Source of the DNA: CAINVV01 sp964506325
GTDB lineage: Bacteria > Bacteroidota > Bacteroidia > Bacteroidales > Prolixibacteraceae
Length of the DNA: 58,932 nucleotides
NCBI GenBank assembly: GCA_964506325.1
Contig: CAZDLO010000012.1
Location: 1 to 58,932 of the forward strand
Direction: 5' to 3'
The position numbers and the translations under genes are program-made. Position 1 is the first letter of the stretch. Each line of letters opens with the position of its first letter. Positions 43,579 to 53,254 of this stretch are shown here, piece after piece. Below the pieces are notes generated by a model. The model was not told the origin of the DNA. It saw nothing but the letters and a program-made list of their open reading frames with translations, and did no database searches.

Positions 43579-44352
43579 ATGGAACTCATTTACCCAATAC
43601 TAATTGCCGTTGTGATTCTGATTATTGCCGGTTTCCGAATTGCGCAGGAATACGAACGTGCCATTGTCTTCCGGTTGGGAAGATATGAATCCACCAGGGG
43701 GCCGGGGCTCTACTGGATCATCCCGTTGATCGACCGTCAACAGACCATCGATATACGTACCAAAACTGTCGATCTCGAGCAGCAGGAAACCATCACCAAG
43801 GACAGTGTAACCATCAAAGTGAATGCTGTTCTTTGGTTCAGGGTTACAAATCCGGAAAATGCCGTGATTAAAATTGCCAATTACAACCAGGCCGTCTACC
43901 AATTTTCGGTCACTGCCCTACGCAACATCATCGGTCAGCACCACCTCGATGAAGTCCTGAGAGAACGTGAACAAATAAACGCAACTCTGCAAAAAATTGT
44001 GGATGAAGCCACTGAATCCTGGGGTGTCAAAATCGAGATGGTTGAGATGAAGGATGTAGAGATCCCCGAATCCATGCAGCGGGCAATGGCCCGTGAGGCG
44101 GAAGCCATCCGCGAAAAACGCGCCAGAATCATCAAGGCAGAAGCCGAACTCGAGTCCTCCATCAAACTGACACAAGGTGCCAAACAGATGGAAAGCAGCC
44201 CTTTCTCCCTCGAATTGAGAAGAATGCAGATGCTTGCCGAGATTGGCATCGACAACAACACTACCACCGTGATATTGATGCCATCCGAATTCTCCAATGC
44301 CGCCAGAAGTTTCACGGAAATGGTGAGCAAACAAGCCAAATCCAAAGAATAG
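43579..44352 (+). CDS. Slipin-type SPFH/band 7 protein
   Basis: This 257-residue protein has one N-terminal membrane helix (IYPILIAVVILIIAGFRIA). A band 7 domain follows: EYERAIVFRLGRYESTRGPGLYWIIPLID, VTIKVNAVLWFRVTNPENAV and LRNIIGQHHLDEVLREREQIN. A charged coiled region (MAREAEAIREKRARIIKAEAE) precedes a short C-terminal tail. It is a stomatin/slipin that oligomerises at the membrane and organises proteins there. The NfeD partner often found beside slipins is not present on either side. It has 257 bp of its own upstream sequence and is followed by a kinase gene 218 bp away. Confidence 0.92.
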   Translation: MELIYPILIAVVILIIAGFRIAQEYERAIVFRLGRYESTRGPGLYWIIPLIDRQQTIDIRTKTVDLEQQETITKDSVTIKVNAVLWFRVTNPENAVIKIANYNQAVYQFSVTALRNIIGQHHLDEVLREREQINATLQKIVDEATESWGVKIEMVEMKDVEIPESMQRAMAREAEAIREKRARIIKAEAELESSIKLTQGAKQMESSPFSLELRRMQMLAEIGIDNNTTTVILMPSEFSNAARSFTEMVSKQAKSKE

Positions 44353-44570
44353 AAAAAGGTCAAGACTTGGTGTATGCAGGTTCAGGATATGCCTGATCAC
44401 TGCTGTTTATGCTGTTCCGACTGCAAAAATGTGGTCTGATTGGCCTTTGTGTTTATTGACCTGACAACCTGCCGTCCTTTTTTGGGAAATAAATCATTTC
44501 CTTCTTATACTTATGTTAATCACAAATGGAAAGATTTACTATTTTTAGGTCGTTATGAAATTCGATTTAA

Positions 44571-47339
44571 ATGACAAACAGACCGAAATCCAAAGAAGAG
44601 CTGATAAAATCGTTGCAGGTATTACTGGAAAGCAATGACACCTCCGCAACATCAAACACCCAAAATCCCGAAAAGGAAACTGTACATTTATTGTACCATG
44701 CGGTTAGGTGCATCAGTGAATGCGTGACAATTACCGACATGAACAATGACATAATTTTTGTCAACAATGCATTCTTAGCCACCTATCAGTACGAAGAGCA
44801 GGAGCTGCTGGGAAACAACATCAGCATGGTTCGTTCTCCCAATAACAAAGCCGAGCAGGTTGATGTAATTCTTCCTTCTACCCTAAAGGGCGACTGGCAG
44901 GGAGAGGTACTGAACCGGAAAAAGGACGGGACTGATTTTCCGGTATTTGTTTCTGCTTCTCTTGTTAAGGACAACGATGGGAATCCCTTTGCCATGATCG
45001 GGGTTGCAACTGATATTACTGAACAGAAGAAGCTGGAACTTGAACGGGAGGTAAGATTTGAAATGACACAGAGTATTTCAGAAACTGATAACCTCAATGA
45101 ATTTCTGAAGTCGATTCATCAGTCGCTCAAGAAAGTACTGTATGCCGAGAACTGTTTCGTGGCCATTTACGATGAAGGCACTGCGCTGTTTAGCTTTCCC
45201 TATTTTATTGATCAGTTTGATCCGAAGCCGGAACCCCTGGCAATGAAGAACAGCGTCACCTCCTACGTATTCCGTACCGGAAAACCATTGCTGCTTACAC
45301 CGGAGAAATTCCGCAAGCTGGTAGAAAAAAAGGAAGCAATACTGGTGGGCTCACCCTCCCCTTCCTGGATCGGGGTACCTTTGAAGACTCCGTCAAAAAC
45401 AATTGGGGTATTGGTTCTTCAGCACTACGGGAAGGAGCAGGTCTATTCGGAATCCGATATTCAATTTCTCTCCTCCGCAGGTAGTAAAATTGCCATCGCC
45501 ATTGAGCGCAAGCAGGCAGAGACCATTCTTCGCGAAAGTGAGAATACCATGCGCTCCATCACCGACTCTGCCCATGACGCAATTACAATGATAGATTCGG
45601 AAGGAATGATCACTTATTGGAACCCTGCAGCGGAACGCATCTTCGGATATTCAAGATCAGAGGCTATCGGAATGAATCTCCAAAATCTTATCGTCCCAAC
45701 CCGCTATTATGTTGATCAGGACAATGCCTTACCCAATTTTCAACAAACCGGACAGGGCGATGCCCTGGGTAAAACTCTGGACATGGAGGCCCTCAGGAAA
45801 GATGGCGGCGAAATCTCCATTCAGGTATCACTTTCATCCATCAAACTGAACAACCAATGGCATGCTGTTGGTGTTCTGCGGGATATCACCGGCCGGAAGA
45901 AGATTGAAATGGCTCTTGTCAAAGCCAAGCAGGAAGCAGAGCTGGCGAATAAATTCAAAAGTTCATTCCTTGCCAACATGTCCCATGAAATAAGGACACC
46001 GTTGAATGCAATTATAGGATTCTCCCAATTGATGAACCGCGATAAAATGCTCTCTGACCAGCAAAAGGAGTACAACCTTTCCATTATTCATGCGGGGGAG
46101 CATCTTCTGGCCCTGATCAATGATATCCTGGAATTGTCTAAAATTGAAGCAGGACGGGTAGAGGTAACTCCTTCAGATATTGACCTGCATTCATTACTGG
46201 ATGACATCCAAATGATCTTCAGGGAATTTACCCGGTCCAAGAACCTGGAGTTTGTATGCGAGAGATCTCCGGACCTTCCCCGGTATGTTAACGTTGATGA
46301 AGGTAAATTACGCCAGATTTTCGTGAATCTAATCGGCAATGCGCTGAAATTTACCGACATTGGGGGAATAACCGTAAAAGTTCACGCTGAAAATCCGGAG
46401 GATTTTTCCAGGCTTGTCGTGGAAATACAGGACACTGGCCCAGGCATTCCGGAGGATGAAATTGACAAGCTTTTCAAACATTTTGAGCAAACAAGTTCAG
46501 GTGTAAACAAGGGCAGCGGAACCGGGCTGGGTCTCGCCTTAAGCCGGGAACTCGCAATATTGATGGGTGGAGACATTACCGTTACAAGCGAAGTAGGAAA
46601 AGGTTCCGTCTTTACTTTTCATGTCGAAATAAAACCAGGCCACTCCGGTTCAGTAGAAAGAATTCAAACCCGGCAAGTCATTGGGATAGAAAATCAGGAA
46701 AAACAATTTCGAATTTTGGTGGTTGACGATAAAGATGACAATTTACAAGTCGCCTCAACCCTCCTCAACTTAGTAGGATTCGAAACAATGGAAGCCATCA
46801 ACGGGCTGGATGCCATATCTAAATTTGAAAAATGGAGTCCCCATTTGATTCTTATGGACATGCGGATGCCGGTTATGGATGGATATGAAGCAACCAGTAA
46901 AATCAGATCCATGGAAATTGGCAGTTCAATTCCAATTGTTGCCCTCACCGCCAGTACGTTTGAAGATGAATTGAAAAAGATAAACTCACTGGGAGTCCAG
47001 GGTTTTATCCGCAAACCATTCAGGGAAAGCGAATTATTTAATACCATTGGCAAAATTCTAAATATCCGGTACATCTATGAAGAGGAGGCAATGCCCCAAA
47101 AGGCCAGGTACACAGATGACGGGAGCGCGCTGGATTCAGATATGGCACAATTACCCAACAGCCTTGTATTAAAAATGCAAAATGCACTTTCTGTCGCTGA
47201 TATTGATCAGTTGATTAAGTTGTGCAAAAGCGTGAAGACAACAAACAAAGACCTGGCAAAACACCTGATGCATCTTGCTGAAAATTACGAATATACCACA
47301 CTGGAACAATTGTTAAACAGAAAAGGGGAAATAGGATGA
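44571..47339 (+). CDS. PAS-GAF-PAS hybrid sensor histidine kinase
   Basis: This 922-residue soluble kinase has PAS (about 40-150), GAF (about 165-320, with RTGKPLLLTPE and SWIGVPLKTPSKTIGVLVLQ) and PAS (about 325-445). A HisKA domain (NMSHEIRTPLNAI, His472) and HATPase_c (DTGPGIPEDEIDKLFKHFEQ, GSGTGLGLALSREL) follow, then a receiver domain (Asp763 in LILMDMRMPVMDG). The final 90 or so residues form a helical tail common in this type of Bacteroidota hybrid kinase. No membrane helix is present. Its stop overlaps the next start in ATGA, so translation of the two kinases is probably coupled. No DNA-binding regulator is nearby. Confidence 0.92.
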   Translation: MTNRPKSKEELIKSLQVLLESNDTSATSNTQNPEKETVHLLYHAVRCISECVTITDMNNDIIFVNNAFLATYQYEEQELLGNNISMVRSPNNKAEQVDVILPSTLKGDWQGEVLNRKKDGTDFPVFVSASLVKDNDGNPFAMIGVATDITEQKKLELEREVRFEMTQSISETDNLNEFLKSIHQSLKKVLYAENCFVAIYDEGTALFSFPYFIDQFDPKPEPLAMKNSVTSYVFRTGKPLLLTPEKFRKLVEKKEAILVGSPSPSWIGVPLKTPSKTIGVLVLQHYGKEQVYSESDIQFLSSAGSKIAIAIERKQAETILRESENTMRSITDSAHDAITMIDSEGMITYWNPAAERIFGYSRSEAIGMNLQNLIVPTRYYVDQDNALPNFQQTGQGDALGKTLDMEALRKDGGEISIQVSLSSIKLNNQWHAVGVLRDITGRKKIEMALVKAKQEAELANKFKSSFLANMSHEIRTPLNAIIGFSQLMNRDKMLSDQQKEYNLSIIHAGEHLLALINDILELSKIEAGRVEVTPSDIDLHSLLDDIQMIFREFTRSKNLEFVCERSPDLPRYVNVDEGKLRQIFVNLIGNALKFTDIGGITVKVHAENPEDFSRLVVEIQDTGPGIPEDEIDKLFKHFEQTSSGVNKGSGTGLGLALSRELAILMGGDITVTSEVGKGSVFTFHVEIKPGHSGSVERIQTRQVIGIENQEKQFRILVVDDKDDNLQVASTLLNLVGFETMEAINGLDAISKFEKWSPHLILMDMRMPVMDGYEATSKIRSMEIGSSIPIVALTASTFEDELKKINSLGVQGFIRKPFRESELFNTIGKILNIRYIYEEEAMPQKARYTDDGSALDSDMAQLPNSLVLKMQNALSVADIDQLIKLCKSVKTTNKDLAKHLMHLAENYEYTTLEQLLNRKGEIG

Positions 47340-48892
47340 ACGAAGAAAACAAGTTACTCCACACCATTCCAAACATTCTTATCGTTGATGATGTCCCGGC
47401 CAACCTGAAGATACTGGGTGACATCCTGAAGCTGGACGGCTATAAGGTTCGGCCGGTTCCAAGCGGGAAGCTCGCGTTGCAGGTAGCGGAAAAGGAAAAG
47501 CCGGATCTGATTCTACTGGATATAATGATGCCCGAAATGGATGGATTTGAGGTTTGCCGGATTTTAAAAGCCCATGAAGCTTTGAACGAAATCCCCATAA
47601 TTTTCATCAGTGCCCTGAATGAAACCAGCGATATCGTAAACGCCTTGAAATCAGGAGGCGTAGACTTTATCACCAAACCTTTCCATTCCGAAGAGGTCTC
47701 TGCCAGGGTAAAAACGCATCTCAAACTTCACCTCCAAAGCAAGTTACTTCAGCAGCAAAGCAAGGAACTCCAGGAATTAATAGCCACCAAGGACAAATTT
47801 TTTTCCATAATTTCACACGACCTGCGTGGTCCGTTAGGAGGATTTATGTCCTATACCGAAATGATGGCCGAAGATTGCACAAATTTCTCTCCCAGTCAGA
47901 TGAGGGATATGACGCTGGAAATGAGCCAGTCGGCTAAAAATATCTTCAGCCTGCTGGAGAATCTCCTGGAGTGGTCACGAATGCAGCAGGGTCATACTGC
48001 CTTTAAACCACAACCGGTGAACCTGTTTTCGCTGACCACTGACTGTACCAAAACCCTTACGGATTCAATCCGGAAAAAGGAGCTGCAACTGGAAATAAAG
48101 ATAGCGGAGAACCATACCGTTTTTGCCGATATCAACATGCTCCAGTCCATCGTTCGCAACCTGGTAAGCAATGCAATAAAATTCACCCCCACAGCTGGGA
48201 AAATTACATTATCTGCAAGTCTGACCGAGAACAACACTACTGTGTTTATTGTAAAAGACTCCGGCATTGGCATGAGTCAGCCCTTGCTGTCCAATCTTTT
48301 CAAACTGGCGGTAAACAACAGTCGGCCGGGTACTGACGGCGAACAAAGCTCAGGTTTGGGACTCCTCCTCTGCAAGGAATTTGTCGAAAAACACTGCGGG
48401 GAATTATGGGTTGAAAGTGAGGAAGGGAAAGGGTCTGAATTCTTTTTTACCTTACCCGACACAACGGATTGCAGCAGTGGGTTGGACAATGCCGGCAACT
48501 CATCCGAAGAAATTACTGACCAGATAAAAAACCTGAAGATACTTATAGCTGAAGACAATGAACTTTCAGAGAATTTAATCAGAATGCTCACCCATGCTTT
48601 CAGCAACCGCGTCTTCAGTGTGAATACAGGATCAGAGTCGGTTGAATTCTGCCTGGATCATCCGGATCTTGACCTGATTTTCATGGACATCAAGATGCCC
48701 GGACTGGATGGGTTCGAAGCAACCCGGCAAATCCGCAGATTCAACAAGGATGTGATAATTATTGCCCAGACAGCCTTTGGTTTGAGAGGTGACAGGGAAA
48801 AGGCAAAAAATGCAGGCTGTAATGATTTTTTGTCAAAACCTGTCAACAAATCAGACCTTCACGCTTTGATGCTAAAATATTTCCATCGTTAA
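47336..48892 (+). CDS. REC-HisKA-HATPase-REC hybrid kinase
   Basis: This 518-residue protein starts with a receiver domain (Asp62 in LILLDIMMPEMDG). A HisKA domain of the SHDLRGPLG type (His161) and an HATPase_c domain follow, with NLVSNAIKFTPTAGKI, DSGIGMSQPLLSNLFKL and SGLGLLLCKEF as N, G1 and G2 boxes. It ends in a second receiver (Asp451 in LIFMDIKMPGLDG). Phosphate could flow from the upstream kinase into REC1, through this kinase, to REC2 or elsewhere. The final receiver (DVIIIAQTAFGLRGDREKAKNAGCNDFLSKPV region) closely resembles that of the PocR kinase. Its ATG overlaps the upstream stop by 4 bp. Confidence 0.92.
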   Translation: MNEENKLLHTIPNILIVDDVPANLKILGDILKLDGYKVRPVPSGKLALQVAEKEKPDLILLDIMMPEMDGFEVCRILKAHEALNEIPIIFISALNETSDIVNALKSGGVDFITKPFHSEEVSARVKTHLKLHLQSKLLQQQSKELQELIATKDKFFSIISHDLRGPLGGFMSYTEMMAEDCTNFSPSQMRDMTLEMSQSAKNIFSLLENLLEWSRMQQGHTAFKPQPVNLFSLTTDCTKTLTDSIRKKELQLEIKIAENHTVFADINMLQSIVRNLVSNAIKFTPTAGKITLSASLTENNTTVFIVKDSGIGMSQPLLSNLFKLAVNNSRPGTDGEQSSGLGLLLCKEFVEKHCGELWVESEEGKGSEFFFTLPDTTDCSSGLDNAGNSSEEITDQIKNLKILIAEDNELSENLIRMLTHAFSNRVFSVNTGSESVEFCLDHPDLDLIFMDIKMPGLDGFEATRQIRRFNKDVIIIAQTAFGLRGDREKAKNAGCNDFLSKPVNKSDLHALMLKYFHR

Positions 48893-48997
48893 CTAAATCA
48901 GGCAGCAGTTTATCCCTTGAAAAAATCACGCGCTGAATCTTACTCTGAATCAAAATTCTCCTCGAAAAACCCGTCAGTTTGGTTTGTGCCGGAGAGA

Positions 48998-49038
48998 TAG
49001 TTTTGCCATATTTATGGCCATATATTATTCGCAAAAAA
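48998..49038 (+). promoter_or_regulatory. Promoter and overlapping dyads of the small winged-helix gene
   Basis: TAGTTTTG (48998-49005) matches TAnnTTTG exactly. TTTG at 48978-48981 lies 16 bp upstream, closer than usual. Overlapping it are GCCATA-TT-TATGGC (49005-49018) and TATGGCCATA (49013-49022), and TTTTGC/GCAAAA forms an outer pair. Such nested dyads fit autorepression. Confidence 0.5.
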
Positions 49039-49044
49039 AGAACT

Positions 49045-49221
49045 ATGGAAATTAAAGAACAGGTGCTGGAAGCCATGAAAAATGCAGGTGTTCCCTTAAA
49101 CGCCGGGAAGATTGCAGAATTAACCCAACTGGAGCGCAAAGAGGTTGATAAAGCAATGGCTAAGTTAAAAGCCGAAGGGGCAATTGTCTCTCCAAAAGTG
49201 TGTTACTGGCAACCTAAATGA
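49045..49221 (+). CDS. 58-residue winged-helix DNA-binding protein
   Basis: The start at ATG 49045 is preferred to the upstream GTG because it begins just before a complete small fold and sits after a promoter. The product, starting MEIKEQVLEAMKNAG and ending in KVCYWQPK, has a helix-turn-helix (PLNAGKIAELTQLERKEVDKAMAKLKAEG) followed by a short beta wing, as in the minimal MarR-like transcriptional regulators of Bacteroidota. It has no ligand domain. Nested palindromes in its own promoter suggest autoregulation. Confidence 0.75.
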   Translation: MEIKEQVLEAMKNAGVPLNAGKIAELTQLERKEVDKAMAKLKAEGAIVSPKVCYWQPK

Positions 49222-49294
49222 TTTTGACCGGCGTTGCCTTGCTCCGCGAAGGGTAATAGCCTTCCCCCCGATTAAACAGCCTGGAACTGAATAA

Positions 49295-49364
49295 CAAGGG
49301 CCCCATTTCAATGAACAGGAGAAAGAACTTCGGATGAACTCCTCCCATTGAAATGCAGCCCTTG
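49295..49364. repeat. 70-nt imperfect inverted repeat between convergent genes
   Basis: The arms at 49295-49313 (CAAGGGC...ATTTCAATG) and 49346-49364 (CATTGAAATG...GCCCTTG) match at 17 of 19 positions as inverted repeats. An inner GGAG/CTCC pair extends the stem. It separates the 58-residue regulator from the leftward DUF4395 gene. It could be a bidirectional terminator, a REP/MITE-like repeat or a small RNA; no T run supports a simple terminator. Confidence 0.55.
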
Positions 49365-49415
49365 CATTTATACACCTGCTCCCGGGGATTTTTGCCAGGG
49401 AGAGTTAACCGGATT

Positions 49416-50078
49416 TTACTTTGCCGGCTGGTGTTTTTCTAACCCGAACAAGTCGTAGGGTGGCTTGCTGAAACCCTCCTTCATCGTTGAAATAACCAGG
49501 AAAATGTAGCCTATAAATGCGGCAACGATGATCAACTGTACCCAGCTGGTCTTCTGAATGGCTTGCCTGTCTTTTACTTCACAAACCTCACCCGGACAGT
49601 ATTGGGCCTTCCCCTTGTTGAAGAGGGAGTAGAATTTACAACCCAGACAAATGCCAAAAGCAGATTCAAAGAAAAGGAATATCAAACAGATCAGACAGAT
49701 AATACCTGTAATTGGGCTGTAGGAATTGACCACTACCAGCAGAATGAACATGGTAAGTGCCAGGATAATTCCAATGACCCAGGCAAATAATTTTTGTTTG
49801 GCACCTACATATTCTGGAGTTTGATTCCTTACGATCAAACGTCCTATGATCAGGGTCGGTGCCATCCGTGGACTAATCAGGACACGTATCAGTATGTCTG
49901 TCAGGAAAATAACCACGGCATACTTAAGCCATGTAAAGTTTCCCTTGTACATTACCTCCAGGATGGAGATAAACATCATTAAAAACAGGATGCCGGCAGC
50001 TGCCCTAATCTCCCGCTCATTTAGCACCGGGATATTGTATCCTTCCACCTCTTCTCCGAATTTGAAAAATTTGCTCAT
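49416..50078 (-). CDS. DUF4395 integral membrane protein
   Basis: I choose the start at 50078 (MSKFFKFGEEVEGYNIPVLNEREIR); an upstream in-frame start at 50102 adds eight residues (MYKGRKNK). The 220-residue protein has the DUF4395 opening (VLNEREIRAAAGILFLMMF) and about five membrane helices. It also carries a cluster of cysteines typical of the family (GIICLICLIFLFFESAFGICLGCKFYSLFNKGKAQYCPGEVC). DUF4395 is of unknown function; some members lie beside thioredoxin or rhodanese genes, but none does here. Metal or redox binding by the cysteines is a guess. Confidence 0.88.
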   Translation of the reverse strand: MSKFFKFGEEVEGYNIPVLNEREIRAAAGILFLMMFISILEVMYKGNFTWLKYAVVIFLTDILIRVLISPRMAPTLIIGRLIVRNQTPEYVGAKQKLFAWVIGIILALTMFILLVVVNSYSPITGIICLICLIFLFFESAFGICLGCKFYSLFNKGKAQYCPGEVCEVKDRQAIQKTSWVQLIIVAAFIGYIFLVISTMKEGFSKPPYDLFGLEKHQPAK

Positions 50079-50589
50079 TTTGTTTTTCCTTCCTTTATAC
50101 AATTAATTATAACTTATTAAATTCCGACGGCCGTTCATCCCCCGGGTTTGATTATATTTCCTTTCAACCGGTACACGTAACTGACTCTTGTTGAAATGCT
50201 CTCCCAACTCCAATGGCCGAATTGTTATACGGGAATATCTCTTTTTAGGTTTTAATTATGGGGTGTCAGTTTTATCTGCTATCAAACCGGATTGGAAGAT
50301 ATCCGTAAAACGCCTGGCATTTCTCAGTTCTCCGCATCTAAGTCCTTTCCTCCCGGTAGTCCTGAATCCGGCAGAAGATAATAGGGTTTGAATAAGAAAA
50401 ACCTTGGATGACACTCACAATGAATCACTTTAGTTAAACTCTCAGGCAAATGCAGTTAAGGAAGAGAAGCCGCAGATAAACGGAAGGTTCCAATTCCTTT
50501 CACTGTTTTGATTCTGCAGTCCTTAAAACCAAATAATAATCATAAATTTGGTACAGGCGCAGAATACTGCAGTAAACATCCCAACAGAA
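50079..50589. promoter_or_regulatory. Divergent intergenic region upstream of the DUF5916 gene
   Basis: These 511 bp contain no credible gene. TAAATTTG at 50543-50550 fits the -7 consensus exactly, 39 bp before the DUF5916 start, but no TTTG is correctly spaced; the nearest is 32 bp away at 50507-50510. The remaining sequence shows no RNA or repeat I can name. Confidence 0.45.
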
Positions 50590-53223
50590 ATGGCAAAAAG
50601 CCTGTCTTTTTATCTCTCCTCAGGAATATCATTCATACTTCTTTCCACGACTTTCATCAGTAACGGTCTTGGCCAGACTACGGTGCCGAAAAAAGAACCA
50701 CGTGTGTATACAACCTCCAGGCTTTTGACCCCGAAACCAAAAATTGACGGAAAACTCGATGATGCCTTGTGGAAGGCCGGGACATGGGCCGGAGATTATA
50801 CCCAGTGGATCCCGAAGGAAGGTGCAAGGCCCAGTCGTCCGACTGAATTAAATATTCAGTACGATGACAAGAATATCTACATCGCCTTTCGTGCTTTTGA
50901 CGACCCTTCCAAAATTCTGAGGATGGCCGGGAGCCGGGAAGAATTTGTGGGCGATGTGGTGGGGATAGCATTCGACAGTTACCATGATTACCGCTCCGGT
51001 TTTGAGTTTTCAGTGACCGCATGGGGACAGAAATGTGACCTGATAAAATACAATCCTGCGAGGAATGATTTTAACTGGAATCCGGTCTGGAAGGTAAAAG
51101 TCGGGACGGAAGACTCAGCATGGGTCGCTGAAATGGAGATTCCACTCAGCCAGTTGCGGTTCAGCAGACAGAACGAACAAGTCTGGGGAATGCATACCTC
51201 GAGAAATATTTACCGGCTCCAGGAATTTAGCAACTGGGAGATTCAGACCAAGACCGGACCCGGAGAGATCTACAATTACGGGATATTGAAGGGAATAAAT
51301 GGGATCAAAAAATCACAGCGGCTCGAGATTATGCCCTTTTCTCTTGGCAGTCTTGAAACCACGAAAAATGAACCCTCAAATCCTTTTAGTAACAATGGGA
51401 AAAACTGGGGAGGACAATTGGGACTGGATGCAAAAATTGGCATCTCCAGCAATTTTACGGTCGATCTTACAGTTAACCCCGATTTTGGACAGGTAGAGTC
51501 TGACCCCTCAGTCTTAAACCTTTCTGCCTATGAGACTTTCTATACAGAAAAACGCCCTTTTTTCATGGAAGGATCATTTATTTTTGATTATAACATTAAC
51601 AATCAGAGTCTTTTCTATTCCCGGCGAATCGGACATTCGCCTTCTCTGAGAATAAATCCCAATGATGATCTCTATGTGAACTCCCCTTTGAATACCACGA
51701 TACTGAGTGCCGTGAAATTAAGCGGTACCACATCCAAAGGACTGACCCTCGGTATCATACAAAGTTTAACTGCCAATGAGTATGCAAAACTTGCTGATTC
51801 GGACGGCAACTTTACAACCCGGAAAGTTGAACCGCTTTCCAATTACGTAGTAGCCCGGATCCAGAAAGTATACAATTCGGGGACGACAAATCTCGGCGGA
51901 TTCTTCACCTCAACAAATCGTTTTATCAACGACACCAGCCTTGACTTCCTTGCCTCCGGGGCTTATACCGGGGGACTGGATCTTATGCACTACATGAAAG
52001 ACAAGGAGTTTTATATTGATGCCAAACTGCTTGGCAGTTTTATTGACGGAAGCAAAACCTCCATAAAGGCCCTTCAGGAATCCTCTGCACGCTATTACCA
52101 GCGGCCCGGGGCAGATTACCTGCCTTATGACACCACAAGTACCAGGTTGAGCGGAACCGGAGGCCGGCTTGTATTTGGAAGGGGGTCAAAAGGATTATGG
52201 CGATACTCGACAGGATTCAGCTGGTTCTCTCCCGGCACCGAGTTAAACGACCTGGGATATTTGAATTCTGCCGACAGAATTGACCAGGAAAATGCATTAT
52301 CCTACCTGATTATTAAGCCTTTTTCAATCTTTCGTACCCTCAATGTTGCCCTGACTCAGTTCAACACCTGGAACTTTAATGGATCTTACCTGGGATCAGG
52401 CAGCACGTTAACATTGACTACCTCCTTTCTCAACAAATGGACCTTTATTGGAAGCCTCAAGAGCAATTTAGAGTCACTGGATATGAGAATATTACGTGGA
52501 GGTTATGAAATGATTGTACCTTATTCAATCCTATCATCGGCTTACCTTGGAACAAATCCCTCGAAAAAAATCATCGGCAAGTTTACCATGGGATTGAATA
52601 AATCAGGCGAAAACTCTGCTTCCGGATTTATTCTTGAACCAAGTATCACCCTGCGTCCGGTTTCCAACCTGAAATTTGGCCTGACTGCCAGCTACGCGGA
52701 TAACTACAACAGCGTCCAATATGTTTCCGCCGTAAATTATCAGTCGGCAAAAAGATACGTTCTCGGGACTATTGACCAGAAAACGCTAGGCCTCACTTTC
52801 AGGGCGGATTTGTACATTACACCGGAGTTCTCCATCCAGTACTATGGAAGTCCTTATGTCTCCCGTGGTACTTATTCGGAATTTAAACGCGTTACGAACC
52901 CGACGGCAAAGTCTCTGGAAGACCGCTATGAGGTCTATCCTGATGCCAGAATGACAGGAAATGCCTATGAGCTTAGTGACAATTATCCTGATGAAAAAAT
53001 AACTGTCAGGAACCCGGACTTTAATTTCCAACAGTTGCGTTCAAACTTTGTGGCAAAATGGGAATACCGCCTGGGATCTTTCATCTACCTGGTCTGGTCA
53101 AGTGAAAAAACCGTGAGAACACCTTATTCAAAAGCATCTCTGGGTGATTCTTACAGAAATTTATTCAGCGTCTCTCCTACAAATATTTTCCTGCTGAAAG
53201 CCAGTTACTGGTTTGCCCTCTGA
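50590..53223 (+). CDS. CBM9-like/DUF5916 outer-membrane protein
   Basis: The start at ATG 50590 gives a signal MAKSLSFYLSSGISFILLSTTF; a TTG at 50548 would add 14 residues before it. The 877-residue protein begins with a CBM9-like sandwich (PKPKIDGKLDDALWKAGTWAGDYTQW, then WVAEMEIPLSQLRFS). It continues into the DUF5916 domain (FTVDLTVNPDFGQVESDPSVLNLSAYETFYTEKRPFFMEG). The last part is rich in alternating aromatic/polar strands and ends in YWFAL, suggesting an outer-membrane beta barrel. No DUF5916 function is established. It may handle oligosaccharides or peptides outside the cell. A hairpin terminator follows its stop. Confidence 0.85.
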   Translation: MAKSLSFYLSSGISFILLSTTFISNGLGQTTVPKKEPRVYTTSRLLTPKPKIDGKLDDALWKAGTWAGDYTQWIPKEGARPSRPTELNIQYDDKNIYIAFRAFDDPSKILRMAGSREEFVGDVVGIAFDSYHDYRSGFEFSVTAWGQKCDLIKYNPARNDFNWNPVWKVKVGTEDSAWVAEMEIPLSQLRFSRQNEQVWGMHTSRNIYRLQEFSNWEIQTKTGPGEIYNYGILKGINGIKKSQRLEIMPFSLGSLETTKNEPSNPFSNNGKNWGGQLGLDAKIGISSNFTVDLTVNPDFGQVESDPSVLNLSAYETFYTEKRPFFMEGSFIFDYNINNQSLFYSRRIGHSPSLRINPNDDLYVNSPLNTTILSAVKLSGTTSKGLTLGIIQSLTANEYAKLADSDGNFTTRKVEPLSNYVVARIQKVYNSGTTNLGGFFTSTNRFINDTSLDFLASGAYTGGLDLMHYMKDKEFYIDAKLLGSFIDGSKTSIKALQESSARYYQRPGADYLPYDTTSTRLSGTGGRLVFGRGSKGLWRYSTGFSWFSPGTELNDLGYLNSADRIDQENALSYLIIKPFSIFRTLNVALTQFNTWNFNGSYLGSGSTLTLTTSFLNKWTFIGSLKSNLESLDMRILRGGYEMIVPYSILSSAYLGTNPSKKIIGKFTMGLNKSGENSASGFILEPSITLRPVSNLKFGLTASYADNYNSVQYVSAVNYQSAKRYVLGTIDQKTLGLTFRADLYITPEFSIQYYGSPYVSRGTYSEFKRVTNPTAKSLEDRYEVYPDARMTGNAYELSDNYPDEKITVRNPDFNFQQLRSNFVAKWEYRLGSFIYLVWSSEKTVRTPYSKASLGDSYRNLFSVSPTNIFLLKASYWFAL

Positions 53224-53254
53224 TCCGGGACAGCAGGAATAAGAGCGAAAACAT

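Noticed and set aside
50188..50391. Small plus-strand gene upstream of DUF5916
   Set aside because: The 67-codon frame has no domain, signal or promoter support and lies in an otherwise non-coding stretch.
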